Assembly: GCA_047602295.1 (NCBI GenBank)
Contig: JASGHP010000001.1
Span: 3,782,001 to 3,846,000 of the forward strand
DNA length: 64,000 nucleotides
Direction: 5' to 3'
DNA from: JACMLD01 sp047602295
GTDB taxonomy: Bacteria > Bacteroidota > Bacteroidia > Chitinophagales > Chitinophagaceae
The stretch's first letter is position 1. Every line of letters starts with the position of its first letter. Below, piece by piece: positions 26,685 to 36,792 of this stretch. A program made the position numbers and the translations under genes. The notes beneath the pieces were generated by a model that was not told the origin of the DNA, did not search any database, and worked only from the letters and a program-made list of their open reading frames with translations.

Positions 26685-29060
26685 ATGCTTAAGAACTATT
26701 TTAAAATTGCTTTTCGCAATCTATGGCGGCACAGGGCATTTTCATTCATCAATATTATGGGCTTGACTGTTGGTTTAACAGCTTTCTTTTTAATATTCAT
26801 GTATGTGCGTTTTGAACTGAGTTATGATGCTTTCAATACGAAGGCAGATCGCATCTACAGAGTGGTTGCTGATTTAAAAACACCATCAGAAACCCTTCAC
26901 ACAGGTGGTCCGGCCTGGGCAGTTGGCCCCAATGTAAAAGATGAGTTTCCGGAAGTGGAATCTTTTGTACGTGTTAGTGGCGGCAGCCTGCTGGTGCGAA
27001 AGGGAGATATAAAATTCCAGGAGGAAAACATGCAGTTTGCAGATTCTGCATTGTTTCATGTGTTTGATTTTAAAATGCTGAAAGGCAATCCTGATAAAGC
27101 ACTGACAGAACCCAATAGCATCGTATTTACGGAAACAGCAGCAAAAAAATATTTTGGCAAAACAGATCCTGTTGGCCAAACGCTTTTACTAACCGGCGAT
27201 GCAACACCTTCTAAAGTAACCGGCATTATAGAAGACATGCCAGAGAACTCGCAGATAAAAGCAGATATGCTGGTGTCTATGAGCACACGCACATTAAAAA
27301 GAAGTTTGGATAGCCAATGGGGCAACTATGGCAATAGAACGTATATTCTTTTAAAACCACAAACAAGCGCTAAAGCATTGCAAGCTAAACTGCCTGCGTT
27401 TCTTGAAAAACGCAATGGTGATGAAATGAAAAAGCTGCAGATGTTTCCTACTTTGTTATTTGAACCATTGCGGGATGTATACCTCTACTCTACCCGCGAT
27501 GGCAGCAAAACCGGCAATAGTAACAATGTGTATATATTTTCCATCATTGCTGTTTTCATATTGGTAATTGCCTGTATTAATTTTGTGAACCTTACAACGG
27601 CAAGATCTGCGGAGAGAGCAAAAGAAGTAGGTATTCGCAAAGTGGTAGGCGCTGCACGTTCTCAACTGGCAAGACAATTTGTAGGCGAAAGCATATTGAT
27701 TTGCATGATTGCCTTTATCCTTTCTGTAATAGCAGCAGGCTTATTAATTCACCCCTTTAACCAACTATCCGGCAAAGTAATCAGTACAGGACTTTTGCAG
27801 CATCCTTTATACTTGCTAATCCTTTTATTGATTGCCATTGGCATTGGCGTACTTGCAGGTATTTATCCTGCATTGGTTTTATCATCTTTTCAACCGGTAA
27901 AAGTGTTGAAAGGAAGATTTGCTACCGGCACAAAAGGAACTTTCCTGCGCAAGGGCCTTGTAGTGGCACAGTTTACTATTTCTATTGCGCTTATTATTGG
28001 AACCATCGTAGTGTATTCTCAAATGAAATACATGCGCACGCAGGATCTTGGTTTTAACAAAGACCAGAAACTGATTATTGATACGCATGGCGATCCTTCA
28101 AAAAATACTTTACGCCAAACCATTGCTTCATTACCAAATGTTATTTCTACTTCGCTTACCGGCAGTGTACCAGGTGGTGGCAACCCCGGCGCTTACTCGC
28201 AGGTGGAGAACAAAAAGGGCGACATGCAAATTGCCAATCTTGATTTGTATTTTATGGACTTTGATTACATCCCGCAATATAAAATCAAGATGGTGGCAGG
28301 TCGTGCGTTCTCTAAAGAAATGTTGACAGACACTACACAGGCCATGATACTAAATGAAACTGCCGTTAAGCTTTTCGGCTATAGCTCTCCGAAAGATATT
28401 ATTGGAAGGAAGTTTGATCAATGGGGTCGTACCGGCACTATCATTGGCGTGACAGAGGATTTTCATTTCCGCTCTTTGCAGGAAGTTATTAAACCACTAA
28501 GCATGCGCATTGAACCGGATGGATGTGATTTGGTTTCCGTGAACATCAGCGGCACAAACATTCCGCAAACAATCGCTTCTATTGAACGCACCTGGAAAAC
28601 GATGATACCAAACAGACCATTCAATTATTTTTTCCTTGATGAATTTTTCGACAAACAATACCGCAGTGAAATACGCTTTGGCAAGCTGTTCCTGAATTTT
28701 GCATTGCTGGCCATTTTTATCTCCTGCCTTGGTTTATTAGGCCTTGCATCTTACAGCACTATGCAACGCACCAAAGAAATAGGCATACGCAAAGTAATGG
28801 GTGCATCAGTTGGAGGCATTGTAAATCTTTTATCGAAAGACTTTTTGATACTGGTTCTAATATCATTTTTAATTGCTGCGCCCATTGCATGGATTAGTAT
28901 GCACAACTGGCTAAAAGATTTTGCTTACCGAATTGATCTCAGCTGGTGGGTATTTATATTGGCTGGCGTACTAGCAGTAGTAATTGCATTGGCTACCATT
29001 AGCGTGCAGGCTATTAAAGCGGCATTAGCAAACCCGGTAAAGAGTTTGAGAACGGAGTGA
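26685..29060 (+). CDS. MacB/FtsX-type ABC permease P3
   Basis: 791 residues. Helices near 21-42, 282-302, 334-355, 375-396, 423-444, 670-690, then two C-terminal ones. Couplers AKEVGIRKVVGAA and TKEIGIRKVMGAS. The first extracytoplasmic domain opens with TKADRIYRVVADLKTPSETL and the second contains the Gly-rich SVPGGGNPGAYSQVE. Both are closely matched in P12 (GDTKTPSETI; AVPGGDYPGAYSQME), making P3/P12 the clearest paralogue pair in the array. The shared sequence lies in the extracytoplasmic domains, suggesting retention of the same ligand. It ends NPVKSLRTE. Confidence 0.94.
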   Translation: MLKNYFKIAFRNLWRHRAFSFINIMGLTVGLTAFFLIFMYVRFELSYDAFNTKADRIYRVVADLKTPSETLHTGGPAWAVGPNVKDEFPEVESFVRVSGGSLLVRKGDIKFQEENMQFADSALFHVFDFKMLKGNPDKALTEPNSIVFTETAAKKYFGKTDPVGQTLLLTGDATPSKVTGIIEDMPENSQIKADMLVSMSTRTLKRSLDSQWGNYGNRTYILLKPQTSAKALQAKLPAFLEKRNGDEMKKLQMFPTLLFEPLRDVYLYSTRDGSKTGNSNNVYIFSIIAVFILVIACINFVNLTTARSAERAKEVGIRKVVGAARSQLARQFVGESILICMIAFILSVIAAGLLIHPFNQLSGKVISTGLLQHPLYLLILLLIAIGIGVLAGIYPALVLSSFQPVKVLKGRFATGTKGTFLRKGLVVAQFTISIALIIGTIVVYSQMKYMRTQDLGFNKDQKLIIDTHGDPSKNTLRQTIASLPNVISTSLTGSVPGGGNPGAYSQVENKKGDMQIANLDLYFMDFDYIPQYKIKMVAGRAFSKEMLTDTTQAMILNETAVKLFGYSSPKDIIGRKFDQWGRTGTIIGVTEDFHFRSLQEVIKPLSMRIEPDGCDLVSVNISGTNIPQTIASIERTWKTMIPNRPFNYFFLDEFFDKQYRSEIRFGKLFLNFALLAIFISCLGLLGLASYSTMQRTKEIGIRKVMGASVGGIVNLLSKDFLILVLISFLIAAPIAWISMHNWLKDFAYRIDLSWWVFILAGVLAVVIALATISVQAIKAALANPVKSLRTE

Positions 29061-29065
29061 TTGGG

Positions 29066-29095
29066 GTGAGTGGTGAGTAGCTAGTGGTGAGTGGG
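29066..29095. repeat. Heptamer-period repeat, GTGAGTG family, after P3
   Basis: GTGAGTG, GTGAGTA, GCTAGTG and GTGAGTG in exact 7-base register, five bases after the P3 stop codon. It is the clearest example of the family that follows most permeases. Confidence 0.75.
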
Positions 29096-29201
29096 TTGTT
29101 TGATTAGTTCATTAATCCTCTATTGAATAGAATTAGGAAATTGGGAGGATAGCACCAAAGGAAATCGTCTATTACTAATAACTTATAGTAAACCTTGTAT
29201 C

Positions 29202-31598
29202 ATGCTTAAAAACTTTTTCAAAATTGCCTGGAGAAACCTGCGTACCAACAAAGCTTCTTCCTTTATAAATATAAGTGGGCTTGCTGTAGGCATGGCGGTA
29301 GCTATGTTGATCGGCTTATGGATTTATGATGAATTGTCTTTTGATAAATACCATAAGAACTATGATCGCATTGCGCAGGTAATGCAGTTCCAGACATTTA
29401 ATGGAAAAACTTATGCAGGGCAAGCTATCCCCCATCCTTTAGGCCAGGAATTAAGAACCAAATACGGCGACAACTTCAAGTATTTAGCAATGGCATCCTG
29501 GGAAGGAGATCATATTTTAAGTTTTGGTGAAAAGAAGATTTCTGAAAACGGTTTTTTTATGGAGCCGCAAGGGCCCAGAATGCTAACGCTTGAAATGGAG
29601 AAAGGAAATATTGATGGATTAAAAGAAATGAATTCAGTGCTTATTGCAGCCTCTACAGCTAAAGCATTTTTTGGATCCGACGATCCCATCAATAAAGTAT
29701 TCAGGTTCGATAATAAAATGGATGTAAAAGTTGCCGGTGTTTATAAAGATTTACCGCATAATACAAAATTCTCCGAATTACATTTTATTGCTCCCTGGGA
29801 TTTATACGTATCTTCTGAGAAATGGGTAGAAAGAGCTAAAACACAATGGGGCAATAACTCATTCCAGTTGTTTGCGCAGATTGCAGACAATGCAAACTTT
29901 ACTGCTGTCAATAAAAACATCATCAACGCAAAGTTCAATCATGTAGACCCGGAAGATAAAAAATATAAAGCCAGGATATTTTTACATCCAATGAGCAACT
30001 GGCATTTGCGCTCTGCATGGGAAGAAGACAAAAATATAGGTGGTTTGATTGAGTATGTTTGGCTTTTCGCCATCATTGGCAGTTTTGTATTGCTGCTTGC
30101 GTGCATCAATTTTATGAACCTGAGTACTGCTCGTTCAGAAAAAAGAGCCAAAGAAGTGGGTATCCGGAAAGCTATTGGTTCACTGCGCAGCCAGTTAATT
30201 AAACAGTTTTACAGTGAATCATTGCTTGTCGTTTTATTGGCTTTTGTATTATCCATATTGATTGTGATAGTTATTTTGCCATGGTTCAATGAGGTAGCTA
30301 GTAAAAAAATGAGCATCCCGTGGGCCAATCCTTTGTTTTGGATTATTGGCCTTGCATTTACAATATTAACAGGCATTATTGCGGGAAGTTACCCTGCTTT
30401 GTATTTGTCTTCTTTCAACCCTGTAAAAGTATTGAAGGGAACTTTCCGCGTAGGCAGATTTGCCTCTATACCTCGCAAAGTGCTGGTAGTTTTACAGTTT
30501 ACAATTTCGCTTGCGCTTATTATAGGTACCGTTGTTGTTTACAGCCAGGTGCAGTATTCAAAAAACAGGCCTATTGGCTATAACAGGGATGGATTGATGA
30601 TGATAATGATGAAGTCGCCAGACTTTTATGGCAAGCTTGATGTTTTAAGGACTGAATTAAAAAACGAAGACGTGATACAGGAAATGGCTGTTGTATCAAG
30701 TCCATTAACAGCAATATGGTCTAACAATGGCGGGTTCGACTGGGAAGGAAAAGACCCAAACCTTGATGCAGAATTTGGTACCATTTGGGTTTCTCATGAT
30801 TATGGAAAAACAGTTGGCTGGCAATTCAAAGAAGGGCGTGATTTCTCAAAAGAGTTTGGAACTGATTCCGCAGGCATTGTAATAAATGAAGCGGCTGTTG
30901 GTTTCATGAATGTAAAAGATCCATTGGGCAAAATGATAAAATGGGGCGATGGGCCGGATTCCAGGACATACAAAGTGATTGGCATTATTAAAGACATGGT
31001 AATGCAGTCGCCCTATGAACCTGTAAAACAAACCATGTACTTTTTAAATAAAGACAATGAGAACTGGTTTGTGGTTAAACTAAATCCAAACAAAAGCGCA
31101 TCAGAATCGGTTGCAAAAATTTCAAGCGCATTTAAGCATTATATACCTTCTGCTCCTTTTGATTACAAATTTGCTGATGATGCTTTTGCTGCAAAATTTG
31201 CTGCAGAAGAACGAATAGGCAAGCTTGCCACCTTCTTCTCATCGCTGGCAATATTTATTAGCTGCTTAGGCCTATTTGGATTGGCCTCGTTTGTTGCAGA
31301 GCAACGCACCAAAGAAATTGGCGTACGCAAAGTGCTGGGTGCAACAGTTACCAATTTATGGGCATTACTTTCCAAAGACTTTGTATTGCTTGTTGTGATT
31401 GCATTTCTTATTGCCACGCCATTGTCATGGTGGTTTATGCAGAAGTGGTTGCAGAAATACACCTATCATACAAACATATCCTGGCTGGTTTTTGCTGCTT
31501 CCGGTTTTGGAATATTGCTTATAACCATTATGACCGTGAGTTATCAATCTATAAAAGCAGCGTTGAGCAATCCGGTGAAGAGCTTGAGAACGGAATGA
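29202..31598 (+). CDS. MacB/FtsX-type ABC permease P4
   Basis: 798 residues. Helices near 21-42, 286-307, 337-358, 376-398, 425-446, 680-700, 730-750 and 765-786. Couplers AKEVGIRKAIGSL and TKEIGVRKVLGAT; the second ends Ala-Thr instead of Ala-Ser. N-terminus is KNFFKIAWRNLRTNK. It is most like P14, sharing GRFASIPRKVLVVLQFT/GRFAALPRKVLVVLQFT, HDYGKTxGWQxKEGRDFS and SWWFMQ/AYYYMS at the same helix, and more distantly P15. It ends NPVKSLRTE. Confidence 0.94.
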   Translation: MLKNFFKIAWRNLRTNKASSFINISGLAVGMAVAMLIGLWIYDELSFDKYHKNYDRIAQVMQFQTFNGKTYAGQAIPHPLGQELRTKYGDNFKYLAMASWEGDHILSFGEKKISENGFFMEPQGPRMLTLEMEKGNIDGLKEMNSVLIAASTAKAFFGSDDPINKVFRFDNKMDVKVAGVYKDLPHNTKFSELHFIAPWDLYVSSEKWVERAKTQWGNNSFQLFAQIADNANFTAVNKNIINAKFNHVDPEDKKYKARIFLHPMSNWHLRSAWEEDKNIGGLIEYVWLFAIIGSFVLLLACINFMNLSTARSEKRAKEVGIRKAIGSLRSQLIKQFYSESLLVVLLAFVLSILIVIVILPWFNEVASKKMSIPWANPLFWIIGLAFTILTGIIAGSYPALYLSSFNPVKVLKGTFRVGRFASIPRKVLVVLQFTISLALIIGTVVVYSQVQYSKNRPIGYNRDGLMMIMMKSPDFYGKLDVLRTELKNEDVIQEMAVVSSPLTAIWSNNGGFDWEGKDPNLDAEFGTIWVSHDYGKTVGWQFKEGRDFSKEFGTDSAGIVINEAAVGFMNVKDPLGKMIKWGDGPDSRTYKVIGIIKDMVMQSPYEPVKQTMYFLNKDNENWFVVKLNPNKSASESVAKISSAFKHYIPSAPFDYKFADDAFAAKFAAEERIGKLATFFSSLAIFISCLGLFGLASFVAEQRTKEIGVRKVLGATVTNLWALLSKDFVLLVVIAFLIATPLSWWFMQKWLQKYTYHTNISWLVFAASGFGILLITIMTVSYQSIKAALSNPVKSLRTE

Positions 31599-31603
31599 CG
31601 TTG

Positions 31604-31633
31604 GTGAGTGGTGAGTAGCTAGTGGTGAATGGG
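31604..31633. repeat. Heptamer-period repeat, GTGAGTG family, after P4
   Basis: GTGAGTG, GTGAGTA, GCTAGTG and GTGAATG, five bases after the stop; nearly identical in order to the block after P3. A second, looser heptamer run (ATCAGAA type) lies at 31741-31777 just before P5. Confidence 0.7.
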
Positions 31634-31782
31634 ATTGGAATATTGGTTGCTCAGTTGATTGGTTGGCAAAAATTGTGGGCTAATAACAAGCCTGTTAAAT
31701 CATAAGGAAATATGTGAAATGTGATGAATGTTGAAATAAAAGAAATCAGACATCAATAAATCAGAAATCAGAAATTGATATT

Positions 31783-34170
31783 ATGCTAAAAAATCTGCTG
31801 CTTGTTGCACTACGCAATTTTAAAAGAGACAAAGGCTACAGTTTGCTGAATATTCTTGGCCTTACGATTGGCATCAGCTTTAGTCTGCTCCTTATTTTTT
31901 ATATTAAGGACGAACTGAGTTATGATAAATACAATAAAAAGTCAGACCGCATTTATCGTATCAATGCCTATATAAAAGAGAAAGACAAAGATGTAATGAA
32001 ATGGGTAAGCACACCCGTTCCGCTGGGCCCGGCGTTAAAAAAGGATTACCCCGAGGTGGAAGAAGCAGTACGCCTTATCGGTAATGGAAAATTTATGTTT
32101 AAAAGCGGGGAATTGAAATTCTATGAAGAAAAAGTTTTTTATGCAGACAGTAATGTATTCAATGTTTTTACACACCAGTTTATAGAAGGCAATCCGCAAA
32201 CAGCATTAAACCTTCCCAATTCTTTAGTGCTTACGCAAACACTTGCTGAAAAATATTTTGGAAAGAATAAAACATATTATGGTCGCGTTTTGCAGGGCTC
32301 AAAAAATGAAAATTATACCGTAACTGCAGTAGTAAAAGATGTTCCTAAAAATTCGCACCTGATTTTTACAACGCTTATTTCAAGAAACACACTTCCTCCC
32401 AACTATGGCGATAGCTGGGGCAGTTTTGGAATCAATACCTATGTATTATTGAAGCCCAATACCAGTGCTGTGGTTTTTGAAAACAAATTAAAAGCTCTTT
32501 ACGACAAATACCTGGCCTCTATCTTTACCCAGTTTAATGTTAAGATAGATTTTGTTGTTCAAAACATCACTGCTATTCACCTGCATTCTGAAACAGCGGG
32601 TGAACCCGAGGAAACCGGCAGCATGTCTTACATCTATATTTTTTCGGCTGTTGCATTTTTTATGTTGTTGATCGCCTGCATCAATTACATGAACCTGACA
32701 ACAGCACGTTCTGCAAGAAGAGCCAAAGAGATTGGCATACGCAAAGTAAGCGGTTCAACCAAACCTCAACTAATTACACAATTCCTGGTTGAATCTACAC
32801 TTACCGCATTCTTTGCATTGTTGTTAAGCATAGGAGTGATTGCATTGTTCTTACCATCATTTAACCAGCTTGCAGGCAAGTCTATCACTTTCAAGACGCT
32901 TATTGAACCAGCTACTTTCTTAATCCTGCTGGCAATTGTTTTATTTGTTGGATTATTGGGTGGAAGTTACCCGGCGTTTTATCTCTCAAAATTTAATCCT
33001 GTAAACATTCTTAAAGGCAGTTTGTCCAAGGGCTCCAGCAATGCTACACTGCGCCGCGTATTGGTGGTAGTGCAATTCAGCATTTCAATGATTATGCTTA
33101 TTTGCACATGGGTAGTATATGGACAATTAAAATACCTGCGCAGCGTAGACCTTGGTTTTAATAAAGAGCAAGTGCTTTCTGTGGCTGCAAATGCAGATGG
33201 TGATCTTCGATTAAAAATTATTTCTTTTAAAGATGCCATGCGCAAAAATCCGCAGGTGCTTTCTATCAGCACTTCACAAAACTACCCGGGCAGCAATGGC
33301 ATCAATTTCAATCTTTTTTCTGTTGAAACAAAAAAAGGCTTTGTAGACCAGGGGTTGGATAACTATGGTATTGATGAGGACTTTGTAAAAACATTGGGTA
33401 TGAAGATTACCCAGGGAAGAAATTTTACCGGCCTTACTGATACCCTGCGAAGCATTATAGTAAATGAAAACCTGGTTAAGTATTTTGGGTGGGACAATCC
33501 ACTGGGTAAACGGATCAAATTTCCGGGAGACACTTCTAAATTCTATCTTGAAGTAGTGGGTGTTGTAAAAGACTTCAACCAGAAATCTTTGTACAACCCA
33601 ATAGCGCCACTGATGTTAAGGTATAATCCTAATAACAATGGTATGCAGCTAAAACTTAACCCCGCAACAATGAATACAGCCATTGCGGGCATAGAAAAAT
33701 CATGGAAAGAATCTTTCCCTGATCTTCCCTTTCAATACACATTCCTCGACCAGGATTATTTTTCTCAATATGCGGCTGACCAAAAGAGAGGAAAAATATT
33801 TACCAGCTTCTCTATTCTTACCATTATAATTACCTGTCTTGGATTACTAGGCCTGGTAGCATTTACAACACAACAAAGACAAAAAGAAATAAGTATTCGC
33901 AAAGTGATGGGTGCCGGTGTAGGGGAAATTATTCCGCTTATAACAAACAATTTCATATTGCTGGTAGGCATATCCTGCCTGATTGCTTTCCCTGTTGCAT
34001 GGCTGTTTATGAGTAAATGGTTAAAAGCATTTCCATACAATGCAGGGTTAAGCATTATGCCTTTCGTACTATCAGCAATAGTAGTATTAGTAATTACACT
34101 GCTAACCGTGATATACCACACCATGCGTGCAGCCCTTTCCAACCCGGTAAACAGTTTGAGATCGGAATAA
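31783..34170 (+). CDS. MacB/FtsX-type ABC permease P5
   Basis: 795 residues. Helices near 21-41, 284-303, 334-355, 378-398, 425-446, 673-694, 725-745 and 760-780. Couplers AKEIGIRKVSGST and QKEISIRKVMGAG: the second has Ser for the usual Gly after KEI and ends Ala-Gly, the most altered coupler in the array, so its ATPase contact could differ. The N-terminus is also unusual (MLKNLLLVALRNFKRDKG in place of NYFKIAxRNL). It ends NPVNSLRSE with Asn in the tail. No disruption of the frame is seen. Confidence 0.93.
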   Translation: MLKNLLLVALRNFKRDKGYSLLNILGLTIGISFSLLLIFYIKDELSYDKYNKKSDRIYRINAYIKEKDKDVMKWVSTPVPLGPALKKDYPEVEEAVRLIGNGKFMFKSGELKFYEEKVFYADSNVFNVFTHQFIEGNPQTALNLPNSLVLTQTLAEKYFGKNKTYYGRVLQGSKNENYTVTAVVKDVPKNSHLIFTTLISRNTLPPNYGDSWGSFGINTYVLLKPNTSAVVFENKLKALYDKYLASIFTQFNVKIDFVVQNITAIHLHSETAGEPEETGSMSYIYIFSAVAFFMLLIACINYMNLTTARSARRAKEIGIRKVSGSTKPQLITQFLVESTLTAFFALLLSIGVIALFLPSFNQLAGKSITFKTLIEPATFLILLAIVLFVGLLGGSYPAFYLSKFNPVNILKGSLSKGSSNATLRRVLVVVQFSISMIMLICTWVVYGQLKYLRSVDLGFNKEQVLSVAANADGDLRLKIISFKDAMRKNPQVLSISTSQNYPGSNGINFNLFSVETKKGFVDQGLDNYGIDEDFVKTLGMKITQGRNFTGLTDTLRSIIVNENLVKYFGWDNPLGKRIKFPGDTSKFYLEVVGVVKDFNQKSLYNPIAPLMLRYNPNNNGMQLKLNPATMNTAIAGIEKSWKESFPDLPFQYTFLDQDYFSQYAADQKRGKIFTSFSILTIIITCLGLLGLVAFTTQQRQKEISIRKVMGAGVGEIIPLITNNFILLVGISCLIAFPVAWLFMSKWLKAFPYNAGLSIMPFVLSAIVVLVITLLTVIYHTMRAALSNPVNSLRSE

Positions 34171-34171
34171 A

Positions 34172-34210
34172 ACAGCTATTAGCTACTAGCCGAAAGCTAT
34201 TAGCCAAAGC
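34172..34210. repeat. Heptamer-period repeat, ATTAGCT family, between P5 and P6
   Basis: ACAGCTA, TTAGCTA, CTAGCCG, AAAGCTA and TTAGCCA start two bases after the P5 stop. The P6 leader then ends AAAAGCTTTCTTATG, a form seen again before P14. Confidence 0.6.
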
Positions 34211-34257
34211 GAACATTTATAAATATTTTTTTACTGCTAAAGGTTAAAAGCTTTCTT

Positions 34258-36678
34258 ATGTTTAAGAACTATTTCAAAATTGCTCTCCGGAATTTGTGGA
34301 AGAACAAAATATATTCTGCTATCAATATTGCAGGATTGGCCATTGGTATTGCGGCCTGCATTATGATCATGTTATTTGTTTTGTATGAAAGGAGTTTTGA
34401 CAACATGCACAAGAAGAATCTTTACCGGCTTAATGAAGTGCAAAAATTTCCGGGCATGGTTTCTTCTCAAAAAGTTGGGTTGTCAATGTTTCCAATGGGT
34501 CCTACTATGAAAAATGAGTTCCCTGAAATAAAAAACTTTACCAGGGTGCGTTGGCAGGAAAAATATCAAATGACATTTGGTGAGAAGCGTGTGTACCTGC
34601 CATTCACTTATTTTGTTGACTCCGTTTTTTTAAACATGTTTGATTATCCTTTGCTGAAGGGAAACCGGGCCACTGCATTGGAAAAGCCAAACAGCGCCAT
34701 TATTACGGAAACAACAGCAAAGAAATTGTTTGGCAATGATGACCCTATAGGAAAAACCATTTCACACTTTGCTACCGACACTGTTTCCTTTACGGTGACA
34801 GGTGTAATGAAAGATGTGCCACAAAACTCACAACAACAATTTGATGCGTTGTTTTCATTTAGTTCTGTGTATAAGCCCTGGATGTTTACCAATTGGGGAG
34901 GCAACTGGCTGGATACTTATTTTGAACTGGCACCGGGCACCAATGCCGCTGCTTTGGAAAAGAAATTTCCTGCATACCTCACAAAATACATGACGGCCAA
35001 TAAAAACCCTGATGGCGCCAAATTCTATGAATTATTTTTATTGCCGTTAAAAGAAGTACATGCTGGCGCCTCAGATATCGGTCTTGATTATCTCAATTAC
35101 CAGAAGTTTGATAAAAAATACACCAATATATTTTTTGCAATTGGCATTATAATTCTGTTGATAGCTTGTATCAATTTCATGAACCTTTCTACTGCAAGAT
35201 CTGCAGAGAGAGCAAAAGAAGTTGGCATCAGGAAAACCATTGGTGCCAGCCGCTGGCAATTGTCAATACAGTTTATCAGTGAGTCTGTCATTCTTTCTCT
35301 TGTTGCATTGCTGCTTGCTGTAGGCATGGTGAAATTGTTCCTGCCTTATGTAAATAGCCTGAGCCAGCGTCATCTTGATTTACCGTTTTTTACCAACGGC
35401 ATTGTATTCATCACAATAGTTGCAGGAACTGTGTTAGTAGGAATATTAGCAGGCCTCTACCCTGCTGCATATCTTTCTTCTTTCATACCAGTAAAAGTAT
35501 TAAAAGGATCTTCCAGCAGCGGTCATAATAAATCGCTACTGCGAAACGTACTCGTGGTTGGTCAATTCGCCAGCGCCATCTTTTTAATGATAGCTACCAT
35601 TTTTGCAGTAAGGCAATTAAATTTTATGCAATCGCATGATGCGGGTTTCAATCGCGAACAGGTAGTAACCGTTCCGTTAGATGGCATGACCAATAAAAAG
35701 TATGACCTATTAAAACAGCAATTGCTCACCAACTCATTGGTGCAAGGTGTTACTGGCGCACAGGATGTGCTAGGCAGTCATCTCGATCAGTCGGGTGTAA
35801 GCTTTATTGGCGACGGCCCAAAAAGGGATCTAGCCTCAACACAGTTAATTGTAGATCACGACTACCTCACTTTGTTTAAGCTGCAAATGCTGATGGGAAA
35901 AAATTTCTCAACCGATCCAACATTAAACGGAAAAGAATACATCATTAATGAAGCACTGGCTAAAGAACTGCTGAAGGATTATCCAAAAGCACAAACTTCT
36001 TCTTTACTGGGAAAACATTTTGGTTATGACTCTGCGGGTGTACTAACCGGCACTATCGTCGGCATTGCAAAAGATTTCAATTTTAATTCACTGCATTATA
36101 AGATTGAAACCATGTTTATGTACAGCCAGAAAGATTGGGGATTTAGCAATCTGTCTGTAAAAATTAACGGTGCAAAAGCAGCCAATGCCATTTCATTTAT
36201 AGAATCTGTCTGGAAACAAAACTTCCCCGAAAGACCTTTTGAATACCAGTTCCTGGATGATCATTTTGCAGAAGTATACCGTGCAGATAAACAGGTAAGC
36301 AGTGTTGTAGCGGTACTTGCGACTCTTGCTATTATTATTTCCTGTCTTGGTTTGTTTGGCCTTGCCTCTTATTCCGCAGAGAGAAGAACAAAAGAAGTAG
36401 GCATCAGGAAAGTATTAGGCGCATCGGTGCAAAATATCACAACCATGTTGTCGAAAGATTTTCTCAAGTACGTGTTAGTTGCCACATTAATTGCATGGCC
36501 ACTCGCTTGGTTTGCTATTTACAAATGGTTGCAGGATTATGCATATCGCATCCCCATCAGTTGGTGGGTGTTTATTTTGGCTGGCGCAGTAGCATGCCTT
36601 ATTGCAATTGCTACTATCAGCTTCCAGGCAATAAAAGCGGCATTGGCAAACCCGGTGAAGAGTTTACGATCGGAATGA
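34258..36678 (+). CDS. MacB/FtsX-type ABC permease P6
   Basis: 806 residues. Helices near 20-42, 295-316, 345-366, 383-405, 430-452, 685-706, 738-758 and 772-794. Couplers AKEVGIRKTIGAS and TKEVGIRKVLGAS (Val instead of Ile in the second). The first extracytoplasmic domain carries FPGMVSSQKVGLSMFPMGPTMK, replacing the TP/AP motif seen in most paralogues. The second has an extended insertion around SFIGDGPKRDLASTQLIVDHDYLTLFKLQMLMGK. It starts 87 bases after P5, the shortest permease-permease gap. It ends NPVKSLRSE. Confidence 0.94.
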   Translation: MFKNYFKIALRNLWKNKIYSAINIAGLAIGIAACIMIMLFVLYERSFDNMHKKNLYRLNEVQKFPGMVSSQKVGLSMFPMGPTMKNEFPEIKNFTRVRWQEKYQMTFGEKRVYLPFTYFVDSVFLNMFDYPLLKGNRATALEKPNSAIITETTAKKLFGNDDPIGKTISHFATDTVSFTVTGVMKDVPQNSQQQFDALFSFSSVYKPWMFTNWGGNWLDTYFELAPGTNAAALEKKFPAYLTKYMTANKNPDGAKFYELFLLPLKEVHAGASDIGLDYLNYQKFDKKYTNIFFAIGIIILLIACINFMNLSTARSAERAKEVGIRKTIGASRWQLSIQFISESVILSLVALLLAVGMVKLFLPYVNSLSQRHLDLPFFTNGIVFITIVAGTVLVGILAGLYPAAYLSSFIPVKVLKGSSSSGHNKSLLRNVLVVGQFASAIFLMIATIFAVRQLNFMQSHDAGFNREQVVTVPLDGMTNKKYDLLKQQLLTNSLVQGVTGAQDVLGSHLDQSGVSFIGDGPKRDLASTQLIVDHDYLTLFKLQMLMGKNFSTDPTLNGKEYIINEALAKELLKDYPKAQTSSLLGKHFGYDSAGVLTGTIVGIAKDFNFNSLHYKIETMFMYSQKDWGFSNLSVKINGAKAANAISFIESVWKQNFPERPFEYQFLDDHFAEVYRADKQVSSVVAVLATLAIIISCLGLFGLASYSAERRTKEVGIRKVLGASVQNITTMLSKDFLKYVLVATLIAWPLAWFAIYKWLQDYAYRIPISWWVFILAGAVACLIAIATISFQAIKAALANPVKSLRSE

Positions 36679-36683
36679 TCAAG

Positions 36684-36704
36684 GTGAGTGGTGAGTGGGT
36701 GGTT
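36684..36704. repeat. Heptamer-period repeat, GTGAGTG family, after P6
   Basis: Two exact GTGAGTG units then GGTGGTT; a short version of the block after P3. The rest of this 114-bp gap shows nothing recognisable. Confidence 0.55.
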
Positions 36705-36792
36705 GATAGAATTAGTGACTAATTAAATAAGAGCGGCCATATGAGGAGTATAATAAAAAGTAAATTAAAAGCCAACAACAAAAATTGTCATC

